This document shows positions 15,003-22,877 of a DNA stretch of 25,328 bases, piece after piece. Position 1 is the stretch's first letter. The number at the start of each line of letters is the position of its first letter. This stretch comes from Flavobacteriales bacterium UBA3431 (GTDB lineage: Bacteria > Bacteroidota > Bacteroidia > Flavobacteriales > Schleiferiaceae). A model generated the notes under the pieces. It was not told the origin of the DNA. It saw only the letters and a list, made by a program, of their open reading frames with translations, and made no database searches. The stretch is taken from NCBI GenBank assembly GCA_002381225.1, contig DFSS01000009.1, positions 13,778 through 39,105 of the forward strand, given 5' to 3'. Made by a program: the position numbers and the translations under genes.

Positions 15003-17687
15003 ATGAAGGTAGCCCTCCCCTCCCACATTTTCCGAATCATGCTCTGGACGAGCATGGCTCTGGCGGGGTGGTCGTGCAGCCGGACCAAAGACCGGGCCAT
15101 CAACCGAACCTACCATCAAATGACGTCGCGGTTCAACCCGCTCTTCAATGGCCAGGAAGCGTTTGATGAAGCGCTCAAATCCCTGCAAACAGAGCACGTA
15201 GACGTCTATGATCGGGTGCTAGACCTCTACCCATGGGGGCAAGCCAAGGATGGCTCTGCCGCTTCGGCCGGCCTAAAACGCGCGATCGAGAAGGCCACTA
15301 AAACCATCCAAGAGCACTCGATGATGTTTCGCGGTGACCAGCGAAACCACGTGGTGTATGATGCCTACATCCTCATGGGGGATGCCCAAGCGCTTCTCGG
15401 ATTGGACGTGGCGGCCCAAGAATCCTATGCGGTCGTTTCCCGAAATACGGACCGCCGTGCGAAGCCCAAACCTTTTTGGAGTCCGGATGGATGGTTTGCT
15501 TCGGGAGAAGCCCATTTGTATTACCAAGCAGAACTGCACCGCATCTTAATTCTGGCGCGCCAAGGAAACGGTCCAGCGACCCTTTCTGCCTTGGATGAGC
15601 TGGAACGCATCGGAGTCCCCGACCGGTACGAAGTGGAACAAATGGTTCTTCGCGCCCAAGGGCACCTCAGCCAGGAAGAACCCTTATTGGCCGCTGACCT
15701 ACTCCAGCGCGCAGCGGAAAAAACAAAAAACCGCCGCGATTGGGCGCGCTATGCCTTCATTGCGGGGCAGCTGTATGAAAATGCGGGGGAGCGGGTCCTA
15801 GCCCGGCAGGCCTTCGAGCGATGCATCGCGGGACAGCCCGGCACGTATGACATGTTGTTGGAGGCCCAGCTGCACAAGACGCTCAATGGAGATGGCCGTC
15901 CCCAAAAGCTGTACGCGGAACTACTCAAGCTTCTCAAAGAGCCCAAAAATGCCGCCTACCAAGACCGCATTTATTATGCTCTGGCACGCGTAGCCCAAAC
16001 ACAAGAAGACGATAAGAATAGGCTGTTTTATTTGGATCGCTGTGTCGGGGCGGGCCAAAGCGCACGCGCCATTTTGTGGGCGATGGCGTACTCGGACCGT
16101 GGAACGATGCACTTTGAAGCGAAGCGCTATGCGCGGGCCCAAGTGGACCTTGACTCGGCCTTTGCGCTTCTCCCCGAGGGGCATGCATTGAAAAAGTCGC
16201 TGTCCAAACGGCGCGACGGACTGAACGCCTTGATGGCCGTGGTGCAAAGCATAGATCGGAACGACTCCCTCTTGGTCTTGGGCACAAAGTCGGAGGCGTT
16301 TTTGCGCTCTAAATTCACCGCCTACGTGGACCAGTTGAAGAAGCAAGAGCAACTAGCCATACGCGCCGCAGAGCGAGCCGCCCTGAATGCGCAACTCAAT
16401 GCCCAATCGGCCTTGCTCGCGGGTACGGGCCCAGTCGCAGGAGGCGCTACAGCGGGAGGGTGGATTTTTTACAATCCAGTTGCCCGAGCGGCCGGTATGG
16501 CCAGCTTTACCACGCAATGGGGCCAGCGCCCAAACGTGGATAATTGGCGCCTCCAGAGTGCTTCGGGCACGTGGGCCATGGGGAACATGAACCAAGGAGG
16601 CCCCTCCGCGACCGACGACCCCTTAGGAGGTGGGGAAGCCTATATCGACCCGGCCTACGACGTAGAAAAGTATCTTTCTGCCATTCCGCGCACGGCGGAA
16701 ACACGCGATTCGTGCCAGGGACTGATATGCACAGCCCTTCAAGAGGCCGCAGCAATATACCGGGATCAAATTGGCGACTTGGACGAGGCGCTCGCATCCC
16801 TCAAGCGTCTCGAAGCGCAATGCGGAATGCCTGACAGCCTTCGGTCGGCCTGTGCCCTAGGCAACCACCCAGGGTGCGAACAAGAGGCCTTCGTGCATTA
16901 CGCCTTGCATCGCCTCTATCTTCAGCGCGAAGAGGGCATTCAAGCACAGACAGAAAAAGAGAGGGTCCTCCAAACCTACCCGAATAGCCGCTATGCCCGG
17001 CTGCTTCGCGGGGAAAAAGAAGAAGCGCCTCAAGCGGTCGTGGCCACGGCCGCCTTTCGCTCTTTGGTGGATCACGTCGAAGCGCGGCGCTGGGCGCCGG
17101 CGCTCGCCGTTTTTGCTGCCACGACGTGGAATATAGACGAAGCGCCTCGCGCCGCCTTACTTCGGGCTCAGGCGATCGGCGGAAAAGAGGGGCGCACCGC
17201 GTTTATTGCGGCGTTGACCGAGGTCGAAGAGGGCTTCCCCAACACGCCGCAGGCGGTGGCAGCGGGGAACATCAAGATGTCCTTGGCATCCGAGGCGGAT
17301 GAGTCGGACGCCCCGGCAAGCCCTTACACGGAGGCCTTGTCTGCACCGCACCAGGTATTGATCATTTTTTCGGCCGCTGGAAATTCGAACGACGTGCGCA
17401 ATGCGCTAGCCCGTTTTCATCAGCAGTATTTTGCGGGAAGCCCGATGTCGATTCGCCTGCTGCCCTTGGATGAAAGCAGCCAAATCGTGGCGGTGGATGG
17501 CTTTAAAAACAGCACGGAAGCCCTGGAATATCGGACCAAATTGAAACGTGCCGCCGCGGTGACCCAATTTTTAAATGCATACGATCCGGTCTACTGGCCT
17601 ATAACCGTGCAAAATTTTGCGCATTTTTACACCAACAAAGACCTCACAGGCTACCAACGCTTTGTGGAAATGATGTACACGCTATGA
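15003..17687 (+). CDS. porW: Type IX secretion/gliding lipoprotein PorW (SprE) with TPR repeats
   Basis: An 894-residue lipoprotein (signal MKVALPSHIFRIMLWTSMAL, C25 in AGWSC, a loose lipobox) made mostly of TPR-like helical repeats. The family-specific segment begins at W487 (WIFYNPVARAAGMASF, then TTQWGQRPNVDNWR), and repeat pieces such as YPNSRYARLL and FPNTPQAVAAGNIKMSL follow. The C-terminal domain (from about residue 780, HQVLIIFSAAGNSNDV to LTGYQRFVEMMY) is the PorW/SprE ending. The family is required for type IX protein secretion and, in gliders, motility; it acts at the outer membrane. The ATG at 15003 was preferred to an in-frame GTG at 14982. The stop overlaps the bactofilin start as ATGA. 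The glycine-rich stretch near 430-480 is a variable linker. Confidence 0.88.
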   Translation: MKVALPSHIFRIMLWTSMALAGWSCSRTKDRAINRTYHQMTSRFNPLFNGQEAFDEALKSLQTEHVDVYDRVLDLYPWGQAKDGSAASAGLKRAIEKATKTIQEHSMMFRGDQRNHVVYDAYILMGDAQALLGLDVAAQESYAVVSRNTDRRAKPKPFWSPDGWFASGEAHLYYQAELHRILILARQGNGPATLSALDELERIGVPDRYEVEQMVLRAQGHLSQEEPLLAADLLQRAAEKTKNRRDWARYAFIAGQLYENAGERVLARQAFERCIAGQPGTYDMLLEAQLHKTLNGDGRPQKLYAELLKLLKEPKNAAYQDRIYYALARVAQTQEDDKNRLFYLDRCVGAGQSARAILWAMAYSDRGTMHFEAKRYARAQVDLDSAFALLPEGHALKKSLSKRRDGLNALMAVVQSIDRNDSLLVLGTKSEAFLRSKFTAYVDQLKKQEQLAIRAAERAALNAQLNAQSALLAGTGPVAGGATAGGWIFYNPVARAAGMASFTTQWGQRPNVDNWRLQSASGTWAMGNMNQGGPSATDDPLGGGEAYIDPAYDVEKYLSAIPRTAETRDSCQGLICTALQEAAAIYRDQIGDLDEALASLKRLEAQCGMPDSLRSACALGNHPGCEQEAFVHYALHRLYLQREEGIQAQTEKERVLQTYPNSRYARLLRGEKEEAPQAVVATAAFRSLVDHVEARRWAPALAVFAATTWNIDEAPRAALLRAQAIGGKEGRTAFIAALTEVEEGFPNTPQAVAAGNIKMSLASEADESDAPASPYTEALSAPHQVLIIFSAAGNSNDVRNALARFHQQYFAGSPMSIRLLPLDESSQIVAVDGFKNSTEALEYRTKLKRAAAVTQFLNAYDPVYWPITVQNFAHFYTNKDLTGYQRFVEMMYTL

Positions 17688-18091
17688 TGAACGCCCCTCG
17701 ACGCAACGACGCCTCTGCAGAGCACAACCGCATTGTGGAAGGAACCCAAATTCAAGGTAATATCCACTCTCCGGGGGACATTCGGATTGATGGCCATGTG
17801 AAAGGAAACTTGTCCGTTGGCGGCAAGTTGGTGGTCGGGCCGACCGGCGCCGTGGATGGCGAAGTGCGGGCCCAAGAGGCTTCTTTGGCCGGCCGCGTGT
17901 TGGGCAAGTTGGAAATCAAAGGGTTAACCTCCCTACTTCAGTCAGCCAATGTTCAAGCCGACCTCAACACGGGTCAGCTGGCGGTCGAGTCTGGCGCTCA
18001 ATTCACGGGAACCTGCGTCATGGCCAACCGTAAAACGACGGCAACCCCCGCGGATACCGTGGCCGCGAAAAAAGAAGCTTCCGCGGCCTAA
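17684..18091 (+). CDS. Bactofilin (polymer-forming cytoskeletal protein)
   Basis: A 135-residue bactofilin. After a short disordered head it has the right-handed beta-helix core with hydrophobic repeats (IVEGTQIQGNI, DIRIDGHVKGNL, GKLVVGPTGAVDGEV, QEASLAGRVLGKLEI, LNTGQLAVESGAQFTG), then a lysine/alanine tail. Bactofilins form nucleotide-independent filaments, often at the inner membrane, and act in cell shape or in placing other proteins. Start: ATG at 17684 overlaps the porW stop, with a second ATG right behind it at 17687. Position between porW and ATP synthase is, to my knowledge, usual in Flavobacteriia. Confidence 0.94.
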   Translation: MMNAPRRNDASAEHNRIVEGTQIQGNIHSPGDIRIDGHVKGNLSVGGKLVVGPTGAVDGEVRAQEASLAGRVLGKLEIKGLTSLLQSANVQADLNTGQLAVESGAQFTGTCVMANRKTTATPADTVAAKKEASAA

Positions 18092-18100
18092 GCGCGCGGC

Positions 18101-18307
18101 ATGAAAAACGCGATAAAATTTTCCGGAATGGCCTTCCAGATGGGGGCGACGATTGGTTTGGGCGCCTACGCGGGATACCGGTGGGACTTGGCCGATGGGC
18201 GTTGGGCAGAAGGAGAAACGGCTTGGGCGACGGTCGGCTGTACCTTGGCGGCAACATTAATCGCCTTAACCCTCATTATTCGTCAAGTTTTAAACGATTC
18301 AAAATGA
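18101..18307 (+). CDS. AtpZ/AtpI family small membrane protein
   Basis: A 68-residue protein with two hydrophobic helices separated by a short polar turn (AFQMGATIGLGAYAGYRWD and TVGCTLAATLIALTLIIRQVL). GLGAYAGYRWD fits the AtpZ/AtpI family of proteins encoded ahead of the F0 genes, which assist ion-channel or c-ring assembly. It starts 9 nt after bactofilin and its stop overlaps the next start as ATGA, so it is in the same transcript. Confidence 0.85.
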   Translation: MKNAIKFSGMAFQMGATIGLGAYAGYRWDLADGRWAEGETAWATVGCTLAATLIALTLIIRQVLNDSK

Positions 18308-18669
18308 AAATCTGGGGACTCCCATTATTGTTGACCTATGCTCTTTGGGCGATGCTTCACGCCATGTTCTACTACGTGCTGGAGCGGGAAGGTGTTTTTT
18401 GGGTAGGCGATATCTATTGGATGGGAACCGGTTTCGCTTTGTTCGGGTTAGCGCAGACCCTGGAAAGCCAAAAGCCTGGCCGATTTATTCCCATCTATTT
18501 TGTGGGCGGATTGATTCGCATGCTCCTGGGTTTGGGTGCGGTGATTCTCCCCCTTTCGATGCGGAACGCCCCGAATTTCCAAAGTGCAGCATTGCAGTTT
18601 GTTGCAGCCTATCTCTTCTTGCTTGTGGCGGAATCAGCCCTGGCTATTTTTTGGATCAAGAAACAGTAG
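18304..18669 (+). CDS. Small four-helix membrane protein ahead of atpB
   Basis: A 121-residue protein with four predicted membrane segments (around residues 4-26, 37-50, 60-82 and 95-118), giving an almost wholly hydrophobic chain. It sits where AtpI-type proteins are often found, between atpZ and atpB, and its size fits an AtpI-like subunit, but I see no decisive motif. The ATG at 18304 overlaps the AtpZ stop (ATGA); a longer reading from 18181 was rejected because it runs through atpZ in another frame. A role in ATP synthase assembly is inferred from position only. Confidence 0.8.
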   Translation: MKIWGLPLLLTYALWAMLHAMFYYVLEREGVFWVGDIYWMGTGFALFGLAQTLESQKPGRFIPIYFVGGLIRMLLGLGAVILPLSMRNAPNFQSAALQFVAAYLFLLVAESALAIFWIKKQ

Positions 18670-18689
18670 GATTTGGAACGTGTGCGGAG

Positions 18690-18697
18690 TATCTTTG
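18690..18697 (+). promoter_or_regulatory. Candidate internal promoter of atpB
   Basis: TATCTTTG is an exact TAnnTTTG box 21 nt before the atpB ATG, in the 49-nt gap after the four-helix gene. A TTTG at 18672-18675 is closer than the usual -33 spacing. The leader would be about 17 nt. It could let the F0F1 genes be expressed apart from porW. Confidence 0.45.
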
Positions 18698-18718
18698 CCG
18701 CGCATTTTGCAAGCCCCC

Positions 18719-19879
18719 ATGACTAAACTGAACTGCTTTCTTTTAGGTCTTTTCCTGATGGCATCGCCAGCCGTTTTGGCTTCGGAAGAGGCACATTCGG
18801 CGGATGAACACGCGGCTGAGGCCCATGTCCACGCAGCGGAACACAGCGACGAGCACGCTGCGAACGCGACGGAGGAGAAAGAGGCATTCAATCCGGCAGA
18901 AGTCATCATGCACCACATTGCGGATAGCCACGGCTGGCATCTCTTTGACTGGAATGACCACCCCGTAAGCATCCCCTTACCTGTGATTTTATACACAGAA
19001 AAAGGGTTGGTCGTTTTTTCTTCATCAGAATTTCACCACGACCAAGAAGGCACCCACGTCGTGAAAGCAGGAGGTCAGCGCTTTGTCAACATCCACGAAA
19101 AAATCTACTACGCCTCGGACGTAGCAAACGACCATGGCGTATTTGCCGAGATGGATCACGAAACCCATGAGGTGGCCAACGCCACTCCTTGGGATATCTC
19201 CATCACGAAAAACGTCGCGGCGCTCTTGTTCAGCGCAGTGGTGATCCTGCTCCTGTTCTTGCCTGCTGCCCGCTCCTACAAGAAGAATCCAAACGCAGCC
19301 CCAAAAGGGGTGGCTGGTTTTGTTGAGCCCTTGGTGGTGTTCGTCCGCGACGACATTGCGAAGAACAATATTGGGCCGCACTACAAGCGCTTTGTGCCCA
19401 TGCTTTTGACGATCTTCTTCTTTATCTGGATCAACAACCTTCTAGGCTTAGTGCCCTTCTTCCCCGGAGGCGCGAACGTGACAGGAAATATTGCCGTCAC
19501 CATGGTGCTAGCCATCGTGACCTTCGTTGTCACCAACGTGAATGGAAATAAGCACTATTGGGGACACATTTTCTGGATGCCAGGCTTGCCCGTTGCGGTG
19601 AAGCCTTTGTTGGCCATTGTGGAATTCATCGGGATTTTCACGAAGCCCTTCTCTTTGATGATTCGATTGTTCGCCAACATTACGGCCGGCCACATCATCG
19701 TGCTGAGCCTTGTGTCTTTGGTCTTCATTTTTGAAACGGTTTGGGTGAGCCCAGCATCGGTTCTCTTGACCTTGTTTATCTCCGTACTTGAATTGTTGGT
19801 CGCCGCATTGCAGGCGTACATTTTCACCCTTTTAACTGCTTTGTACATCGGAGCAGCTATGCACGAAGAACACCACTAA
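18719..19879 (+). CDS. atpB: ATP synthase F0 subunit a
   Basis: A 386-residue a subunit, the stator part of the proton channel. A signal peptide (1-21, ending PAVLA) is followed by a histidine- and glutamate-rich extension (22-80) typical of Bacteroidota AtpB, then the membrane helices from about residue 165. The essential arginine is in SLMIRLFANITAGHIIVL, and the last helices (SVLELLVAALQAYIFTLL) are well conserved. The ATG at 18719 was chosen because it begins a clean signal peptide; an in-frame start at 18584 lies inside the previous gene. The reading frame ends in HEEHH. Confidence 0.95.
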   Translation: MTKLNCFLLGLFLMASPAVLASEEAHSADEHAAEAHVHAAEHSDEHAANATEEKEAFNPAEVIMHHIADSHGWHLFDWNDHPVSIPLPVILYTEKGLVVFSSSEFHHDQEGTHVVKAGGQRFVNIHEKIYYASDVANDHGVFAEMDHETHEVANATPWDISITKNVAALLFSAVVILLLFLPAARSYKKNPNAAPKGVAGFVEPLVVFVRDDIAKNNIGPHYKRFVPMLLTIFFFIWINNLLGLVPFFPGGANVTGNIAVTMVLAIVTFVVTNVNGNKHYWGHIFWMPGLPVAVKPLLAIVEFIGIFTKPFSLMIRLFANITAGHIIVLSLVSLVFIFETVWVSPASVLLTLFISVLELLVAALQAYIFTLLTALYIGAAMHEEHH

Positions 19880-19912
19880 ACTGTAATTTTTAACTCAAAT
19901 CCCCCTAGTATC

Positions 19913-20119
19913 ATGACCGGAAGTATCGCAGCACTTGGAGCAGGTTTGGCCGTTATCGGCGTTGGTATCGGTATTGGCTTGATTGGCGGTCGCGCCATGG
20001 AAGCTATTGCTCGTCAGCCCGAAGCCACTGGCAAAATCCAAACCAACATGATTATCGCCGCCGCGTTGATTGAAGGTGCCGGTTTGTTCGGTATCGTTGT
20101 CGCGTTGTTGGGTAATTAA
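19913..20119 (+). CDS. atpE: ATP synthase F0 subunit c
   Basis: A 68-residue c subunit with two membrane helices and the RQPE polar loop. The ion-binding glutamate lies in ALIEGAGLFG. Sodium-binding partners expected around it (a glutamine in helix 1 and S or T right after the glutamate) are absent, so a proton-driven ring is likelier. The gene lies 33 nt after atpB and is followed by a strong hairpin before atpF. Confidence 0.96.
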   Translation: MTGSIAALGAGLAVIGVGIGIGLIGGRAMEAIARQPEATGKIQTNMIIAAALIEGAGLFGIVVALLGN

Positions 20120-20136
20120 TATCTCACCACATACGA

Positions 20137-20173
20137 GGCCGTTTGGCAGCGAGCGCTGCCAAACGTGCCTTTT
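20137..20173 (+). terminator. Strong hairpin with T-run between atpE and atpF
   Basis: CGTTTGGCAGCG (20140-20151) and CGCTGCCAAACG (20154-20165) are perfect 12-nt reverse complements; the innermost bases form the loop. Outer GGC (20137-20139) and GCC (20167-20169) extend the stem past a one-base bulge, and TTTT follows (20170-20173). The gap to atpF is 87 nt, much longer than the other gaps in the cluster. It may act as a partial terminator or as a 3' stabiliser of an atpE-ending mRNA, raising c over the other subunits. Confidence 0.65.
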
Positions 20174-20206
20174 CGGTGAAACTGTTAACCTAAGAAACGA
20201 AGAACA

Positions 20207-20701
20207 ATGGGTATCGTAACTCCTGGCTTTGGCCTCATTTTTTGGACGACACTGACGTTTTTCATCCTGCTTTTCCTTTTGGCGAAGTTTGCATGGAAGC
20301 CGATTTTGAAGGCCGTTCAAGACCGTGAAGAGTCGATCAATTCTGCCCTCAAATCGGCAGAAGCAGCGAAGGCTGAAATGGCTTCTCTGCAGTCCAACAA
20401 CGAGCAACTCTTGAAAGCGGCCCGCGAAGAGCGTGAGGCGATGCTGAAGGAGGCGCGCGCAATGCGTGACAAAACCATTGCGGACGCGAAAGGAGCGGCT
20501 TCGGAAGAAGCAGCCAAAGTGTTGGAGGCGGCACGCGCCCAGATTCACAATGAAAAGATGGCCGCAATGACCGAGGTGAAGAACCAGGTGGCGCAGTTGG
20601 CGATCGACATGTCCGAGCGCATCTTGCGCGCGGAGCTCAAGGATGCAGAAGCACAAAAGGCTATGGTCGACCGTGCGATGCAAGATGTTAAAATGAACTA
20701 A
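20207..20701 (+). CDS. atpF: ATP synthase F0 subunit b
   Basis: A 164-residue b subunit, the peripheral stalk. It has one N-terminal membrane helix (about residues 8-27, FGLIFWTTLTFFILLFLLAKF), then KPILKAVQDREESI, a typical hinge, and a long alanine/glutamate-rich coiled coil to the C-terminus. The ATG at 20207 starts MGIVTPGFGLIFWT, the usual Bacteroidota opening. atpH follows 7 nt after the stop. Confidence 0.96.
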   Translation: MGIVTPGFGLIFWTTLTFFILLFLLAKFAWKPILKAVQDREESINSALKSAEAAKAEMASLQSNNEQLLKAAREEREAMLKEARAMRDKTIADAKGAASEEAAKVLEAARAQIHNEKMAAMTEVKNQVAQLAIDMSERILRAELKDAEAQKAMVDRAMQDVKMN

Positions 20702-20708
20702 TCAGGAG

Positions 20709-21266
20709 ATGAGCACTCTGCGCGCTTCAAACCGCTACGCGAAAGCCCTCTTGGACTTGGCACGTGAACGCCAGTCCTTGGACGTGATCAAAGCAAACAG
20801 CGACACGCTGCTAGCGGTCCTCAAGGAGAGCCGCGATTTTCGCGTGTTCTTGAAGAGCCCAATCATCAAACCTGAGCAAAAATTGAAGACGCTGGCTACA
20901 GCGTTTTCGAACCAACTCGATCCCTTGATGGATTTGTTCTTGGCCCTTTTGGTCAAGCACGGCCGCGAGGCACATCTTGAGGATGTGTTGGAAAAGTACA
21001 CCAGCCTGTATTTGGCTGAGAAAAAGGTCGTTCGCGCAAGGGTTGCTTCGGCATCGCCTCTGACGGCCGAGCAGGTCTCCCAACTTTTGGGCTTGTTGCA
21101 GACCCCGGAGTCTTCGGACGTCCAATTAGAGCAGGTCGTCGACGAGTCCCTCATTGGAGGATTTGTACTTCGAGTGGCAGATCAGCAAGTAGATGCCTCC
21201 GTGGCATCCTCGTTGGCTAAACTCGAACGTGAATTCGAGAAAAATTTATACATCGCGGACTTTTAA
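20709..21266 (+). CDS. atpH: ATP synthase F1 subunit delta
   Basis: A 185-residue delta subunit joining F1 to the b stalk. The N-terminal helical domain has RYAKALLDLARERQ and FRVFLKSPIIKPEQK, and the C-terminal part carries ARVASASPLTAEQ, then LIGGFVLRVADQQVDASVASSLAKL, the standard ending. The ATG at 20709 overlaps nothing and follows atpF closely; a GGAGATG run lies at the start. atpA follows after 11 nt. Confidence 0.95.
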   Translation: MSTLRASNRYAKALLDLARERQSLDVIKANSDTLLAVLKESRDFRVFLKSPIIKPEQKLKTLATAFSNQLDPLMDLFLALLVKHGREAHLEDVLEKYTSLYLAEKKVVRARVASASPLTAEQVSQLLGLLQTPESSDVQLEQVVDESLIGGFVLRVADQQVDASVASSLAKLEREFEKNLYIADF

Positions 21267-21277
21267 ATTCCCACCCC

Positions 21278-22858
21278 ATGGCAGACGTAAAACCAGCAGA
21301 GATTTCAGCCATCCTGCGCCAACAACTTTCCGGTTTCGCATCCGATGCCCAGCTTGAAGAAGTAGGCACAGTGTTGCAAGTAGGTGACGGCATTGCCCGT
21401 GCCTATGGCATGGAAAACGCTCAATCGGGCGAACTCGTGGAGTTCGAGACAGGATTGCGCGGAATCGTTTTGAACCTGGAAGAAGACAACGTAGGTATCG
21501 TATTGTTGGGCGCCGCTGAAGGCATCAAAGAGGGCTCTACCGTGAAGCGTACGGGCGTCATCGCCTCCATCGAAGTCGGTGAGGGCATGTTGGGCCGCGT
21601 AGTGGACACGTTGGGAAATCCCATTGACGGAAAGGGCCCTATCGAAGGCACACGCTACAACATGCCGTTGGAGCGCAAAGCCCCGGGCGTTATCTACCGC
21701 CAGCCGGTAAATGAGCCCCTTCAAACGGGCATCAAGGCCATTGATGCGATGATTCCAATTGGCCGTGGCCAGCGGGAATTGATCATTGGTGACCGCCAGA
21801 CAGGAAAGACGACGGTGGCCATCGACACCATCATCAACCAAAAAGAGTTCTACGACAAGGGCGAGCCCGTGTACTGTATCTATGTGGCCATTGGCCAGAA
21901 AGGTTCTACGGTAGCAGCCTTGGCGAAAAACTTGGAGGAAAAGGGCGCCATGGCCTACACCACAATTGTGGCGGCTAACGCGGCAGACCCTGCTCCCATG
22001 CAGTTCTACGCACCCTTCGCCGGTGCCGCTATCGGCGAGTACTTCCGTGATACGGGCCGCCCTGCGTTGATCATTTACGATGACCTGTCTAAGCAGGCTG
22101 TGGCCTACCGCGAGGTGTCTTTGTTGCTTCGTCGCCCTCCAGGTCGTGAGGCCTACCCTGGTGACGTCTTCTACCTACACAGCCGCTTGCTTGAGCGCGC
22201 GGCCAAGGTGATCAAGGATGACACCATCGCCAAAAACATGAACGACTTGCCTGAATCATTGAAGCCAATCGTGAAAGGCGGAGGTTCATTGACGGCCTTG
22301 CCTATTATCGAAACCCAAGCGGGTGACGTCTCGGCATACATCCCCACCAACGTGATCTCCATCACGGACGGTCAGATCTTCTTGGAGGCTGACTTGTTCA
22401 ACTCAGGCGTTCGTCCTGCGATTAACGTGGGCATCTCGGTTTCTCGCGTAGGGGGTTCGGCCCAAATTAAGCCCATGAAGAAGGTGGCAGGTACCTTGAA
22501 GCTCGACCAAGCTCAGTACCGCGAATTGGAAGCGTTTGCCAAGTTCGGTTCGGATTTGGACGCAGCGACCATGAACGTCATCAACAAGGGTCGCCGCAAC
22601 GTGGAGATCTTGAAGCAGAAGGTGAATGATCCGATGAGCGTTGAGAAGCAAGTTGCGATCATCTACATCGGCACAAAAGGCATGCTGAATGCAGTCCCCG
22701 TGGTGAAAGTGAAGGCGTTTGAAAATGCGTTTATTGCCTACATGGAGAGCAAGCACCAGGATGTTTTGGACGCCTTGCGCGGTGGTGCATGGGGCGATGC
22801 CCAAATCGAAGCGATCGAAAAGGCCGCGAAAGAAGTTTTGCCCGCCTACACTGCTTAA
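21278..22858 (+). CDS. atpA: ATP synthase F1 subunit alpha
   Basis: A 526-residue alpha subunit of F1. Walker A is GDRQTGKT (171-178), the Walker B strand ends in ALIIYDDLS, and SVSRVGGSAQIK contains the arginine that reaches the beta-subunit site. The N-terminal beta-barrel domain starts with GDGIARAYGMENAQSGE. Length and order are standard. The gene has many codons ending in C, G or T in an optimised-looking pattern, as expected for a highly expressed protein. Confidence 0.98.
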   Translation: MADVKPAEISAILRQQLSGFASDAQLEEVGTVLQVGDGIARAYGMENAQSGELVEFETGLRGIVLNLEEDNVGIVLLGAAEGIKEGSTVKRTGVIASIEVGEGMLGRVVDTLGNPIDGKGPIEGTRYNMPLERKAPGVIYRQPVNEPLQTGIKAIDAMIPIGRGQRELIIGDRQTGKTTVAIDTIINQKEFYDKGEPVYCIYVAIGQKGSTVAALAKNLEEKGAMAYTTIVAANAADPAPMQFYAPFAGAAIGEYFRDTGRPALIIYDDLSKQAVAYREVSLLLRRPPGREAYPGDVFYLHSRLLERAAKVIKDDTIAKNMNDLPESLKPIVKGGGSLTALPIIETQAGDVSAYIPTNVISITDGQIFLEADLFNSGVRPAINVGISVSRVGGSAQIKPMKKVAGTLKLDQAQYRELEAFAKFGSDLDAATMNVINKGRRNVEILKQKVNDPMSVEKQVAIIYIGTKGMLNAVPVVKVKAFENAFIAYMESKHQDVLDALRGGAWGDAQIEAIEKAAKEVLPAYTA

Positions 22859-22877
22859 TTCGTAGAAAAACAGACCC

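Noticed and set aside
15340..15356. CCACGTGG core resembling parS inside porW
   Set aside because: Only the central E-box-like core matches; the outer arms do not, and such cores are expected by chance.
19895..20683. 262-codon open frame on the minus strand across atpE and atpF
   Set aside because: It is antisense to two certain genes, crosses the atpE-atpF hairpin, and the peptide is rich in Arg, His, Cys and Phe, as expected of a shadow frame.
21305..21841. 178-codon minus-strand frame within atpA
   Set aside because: Antisense to the conserved nucleotide-binding half of atpA, with no family features.
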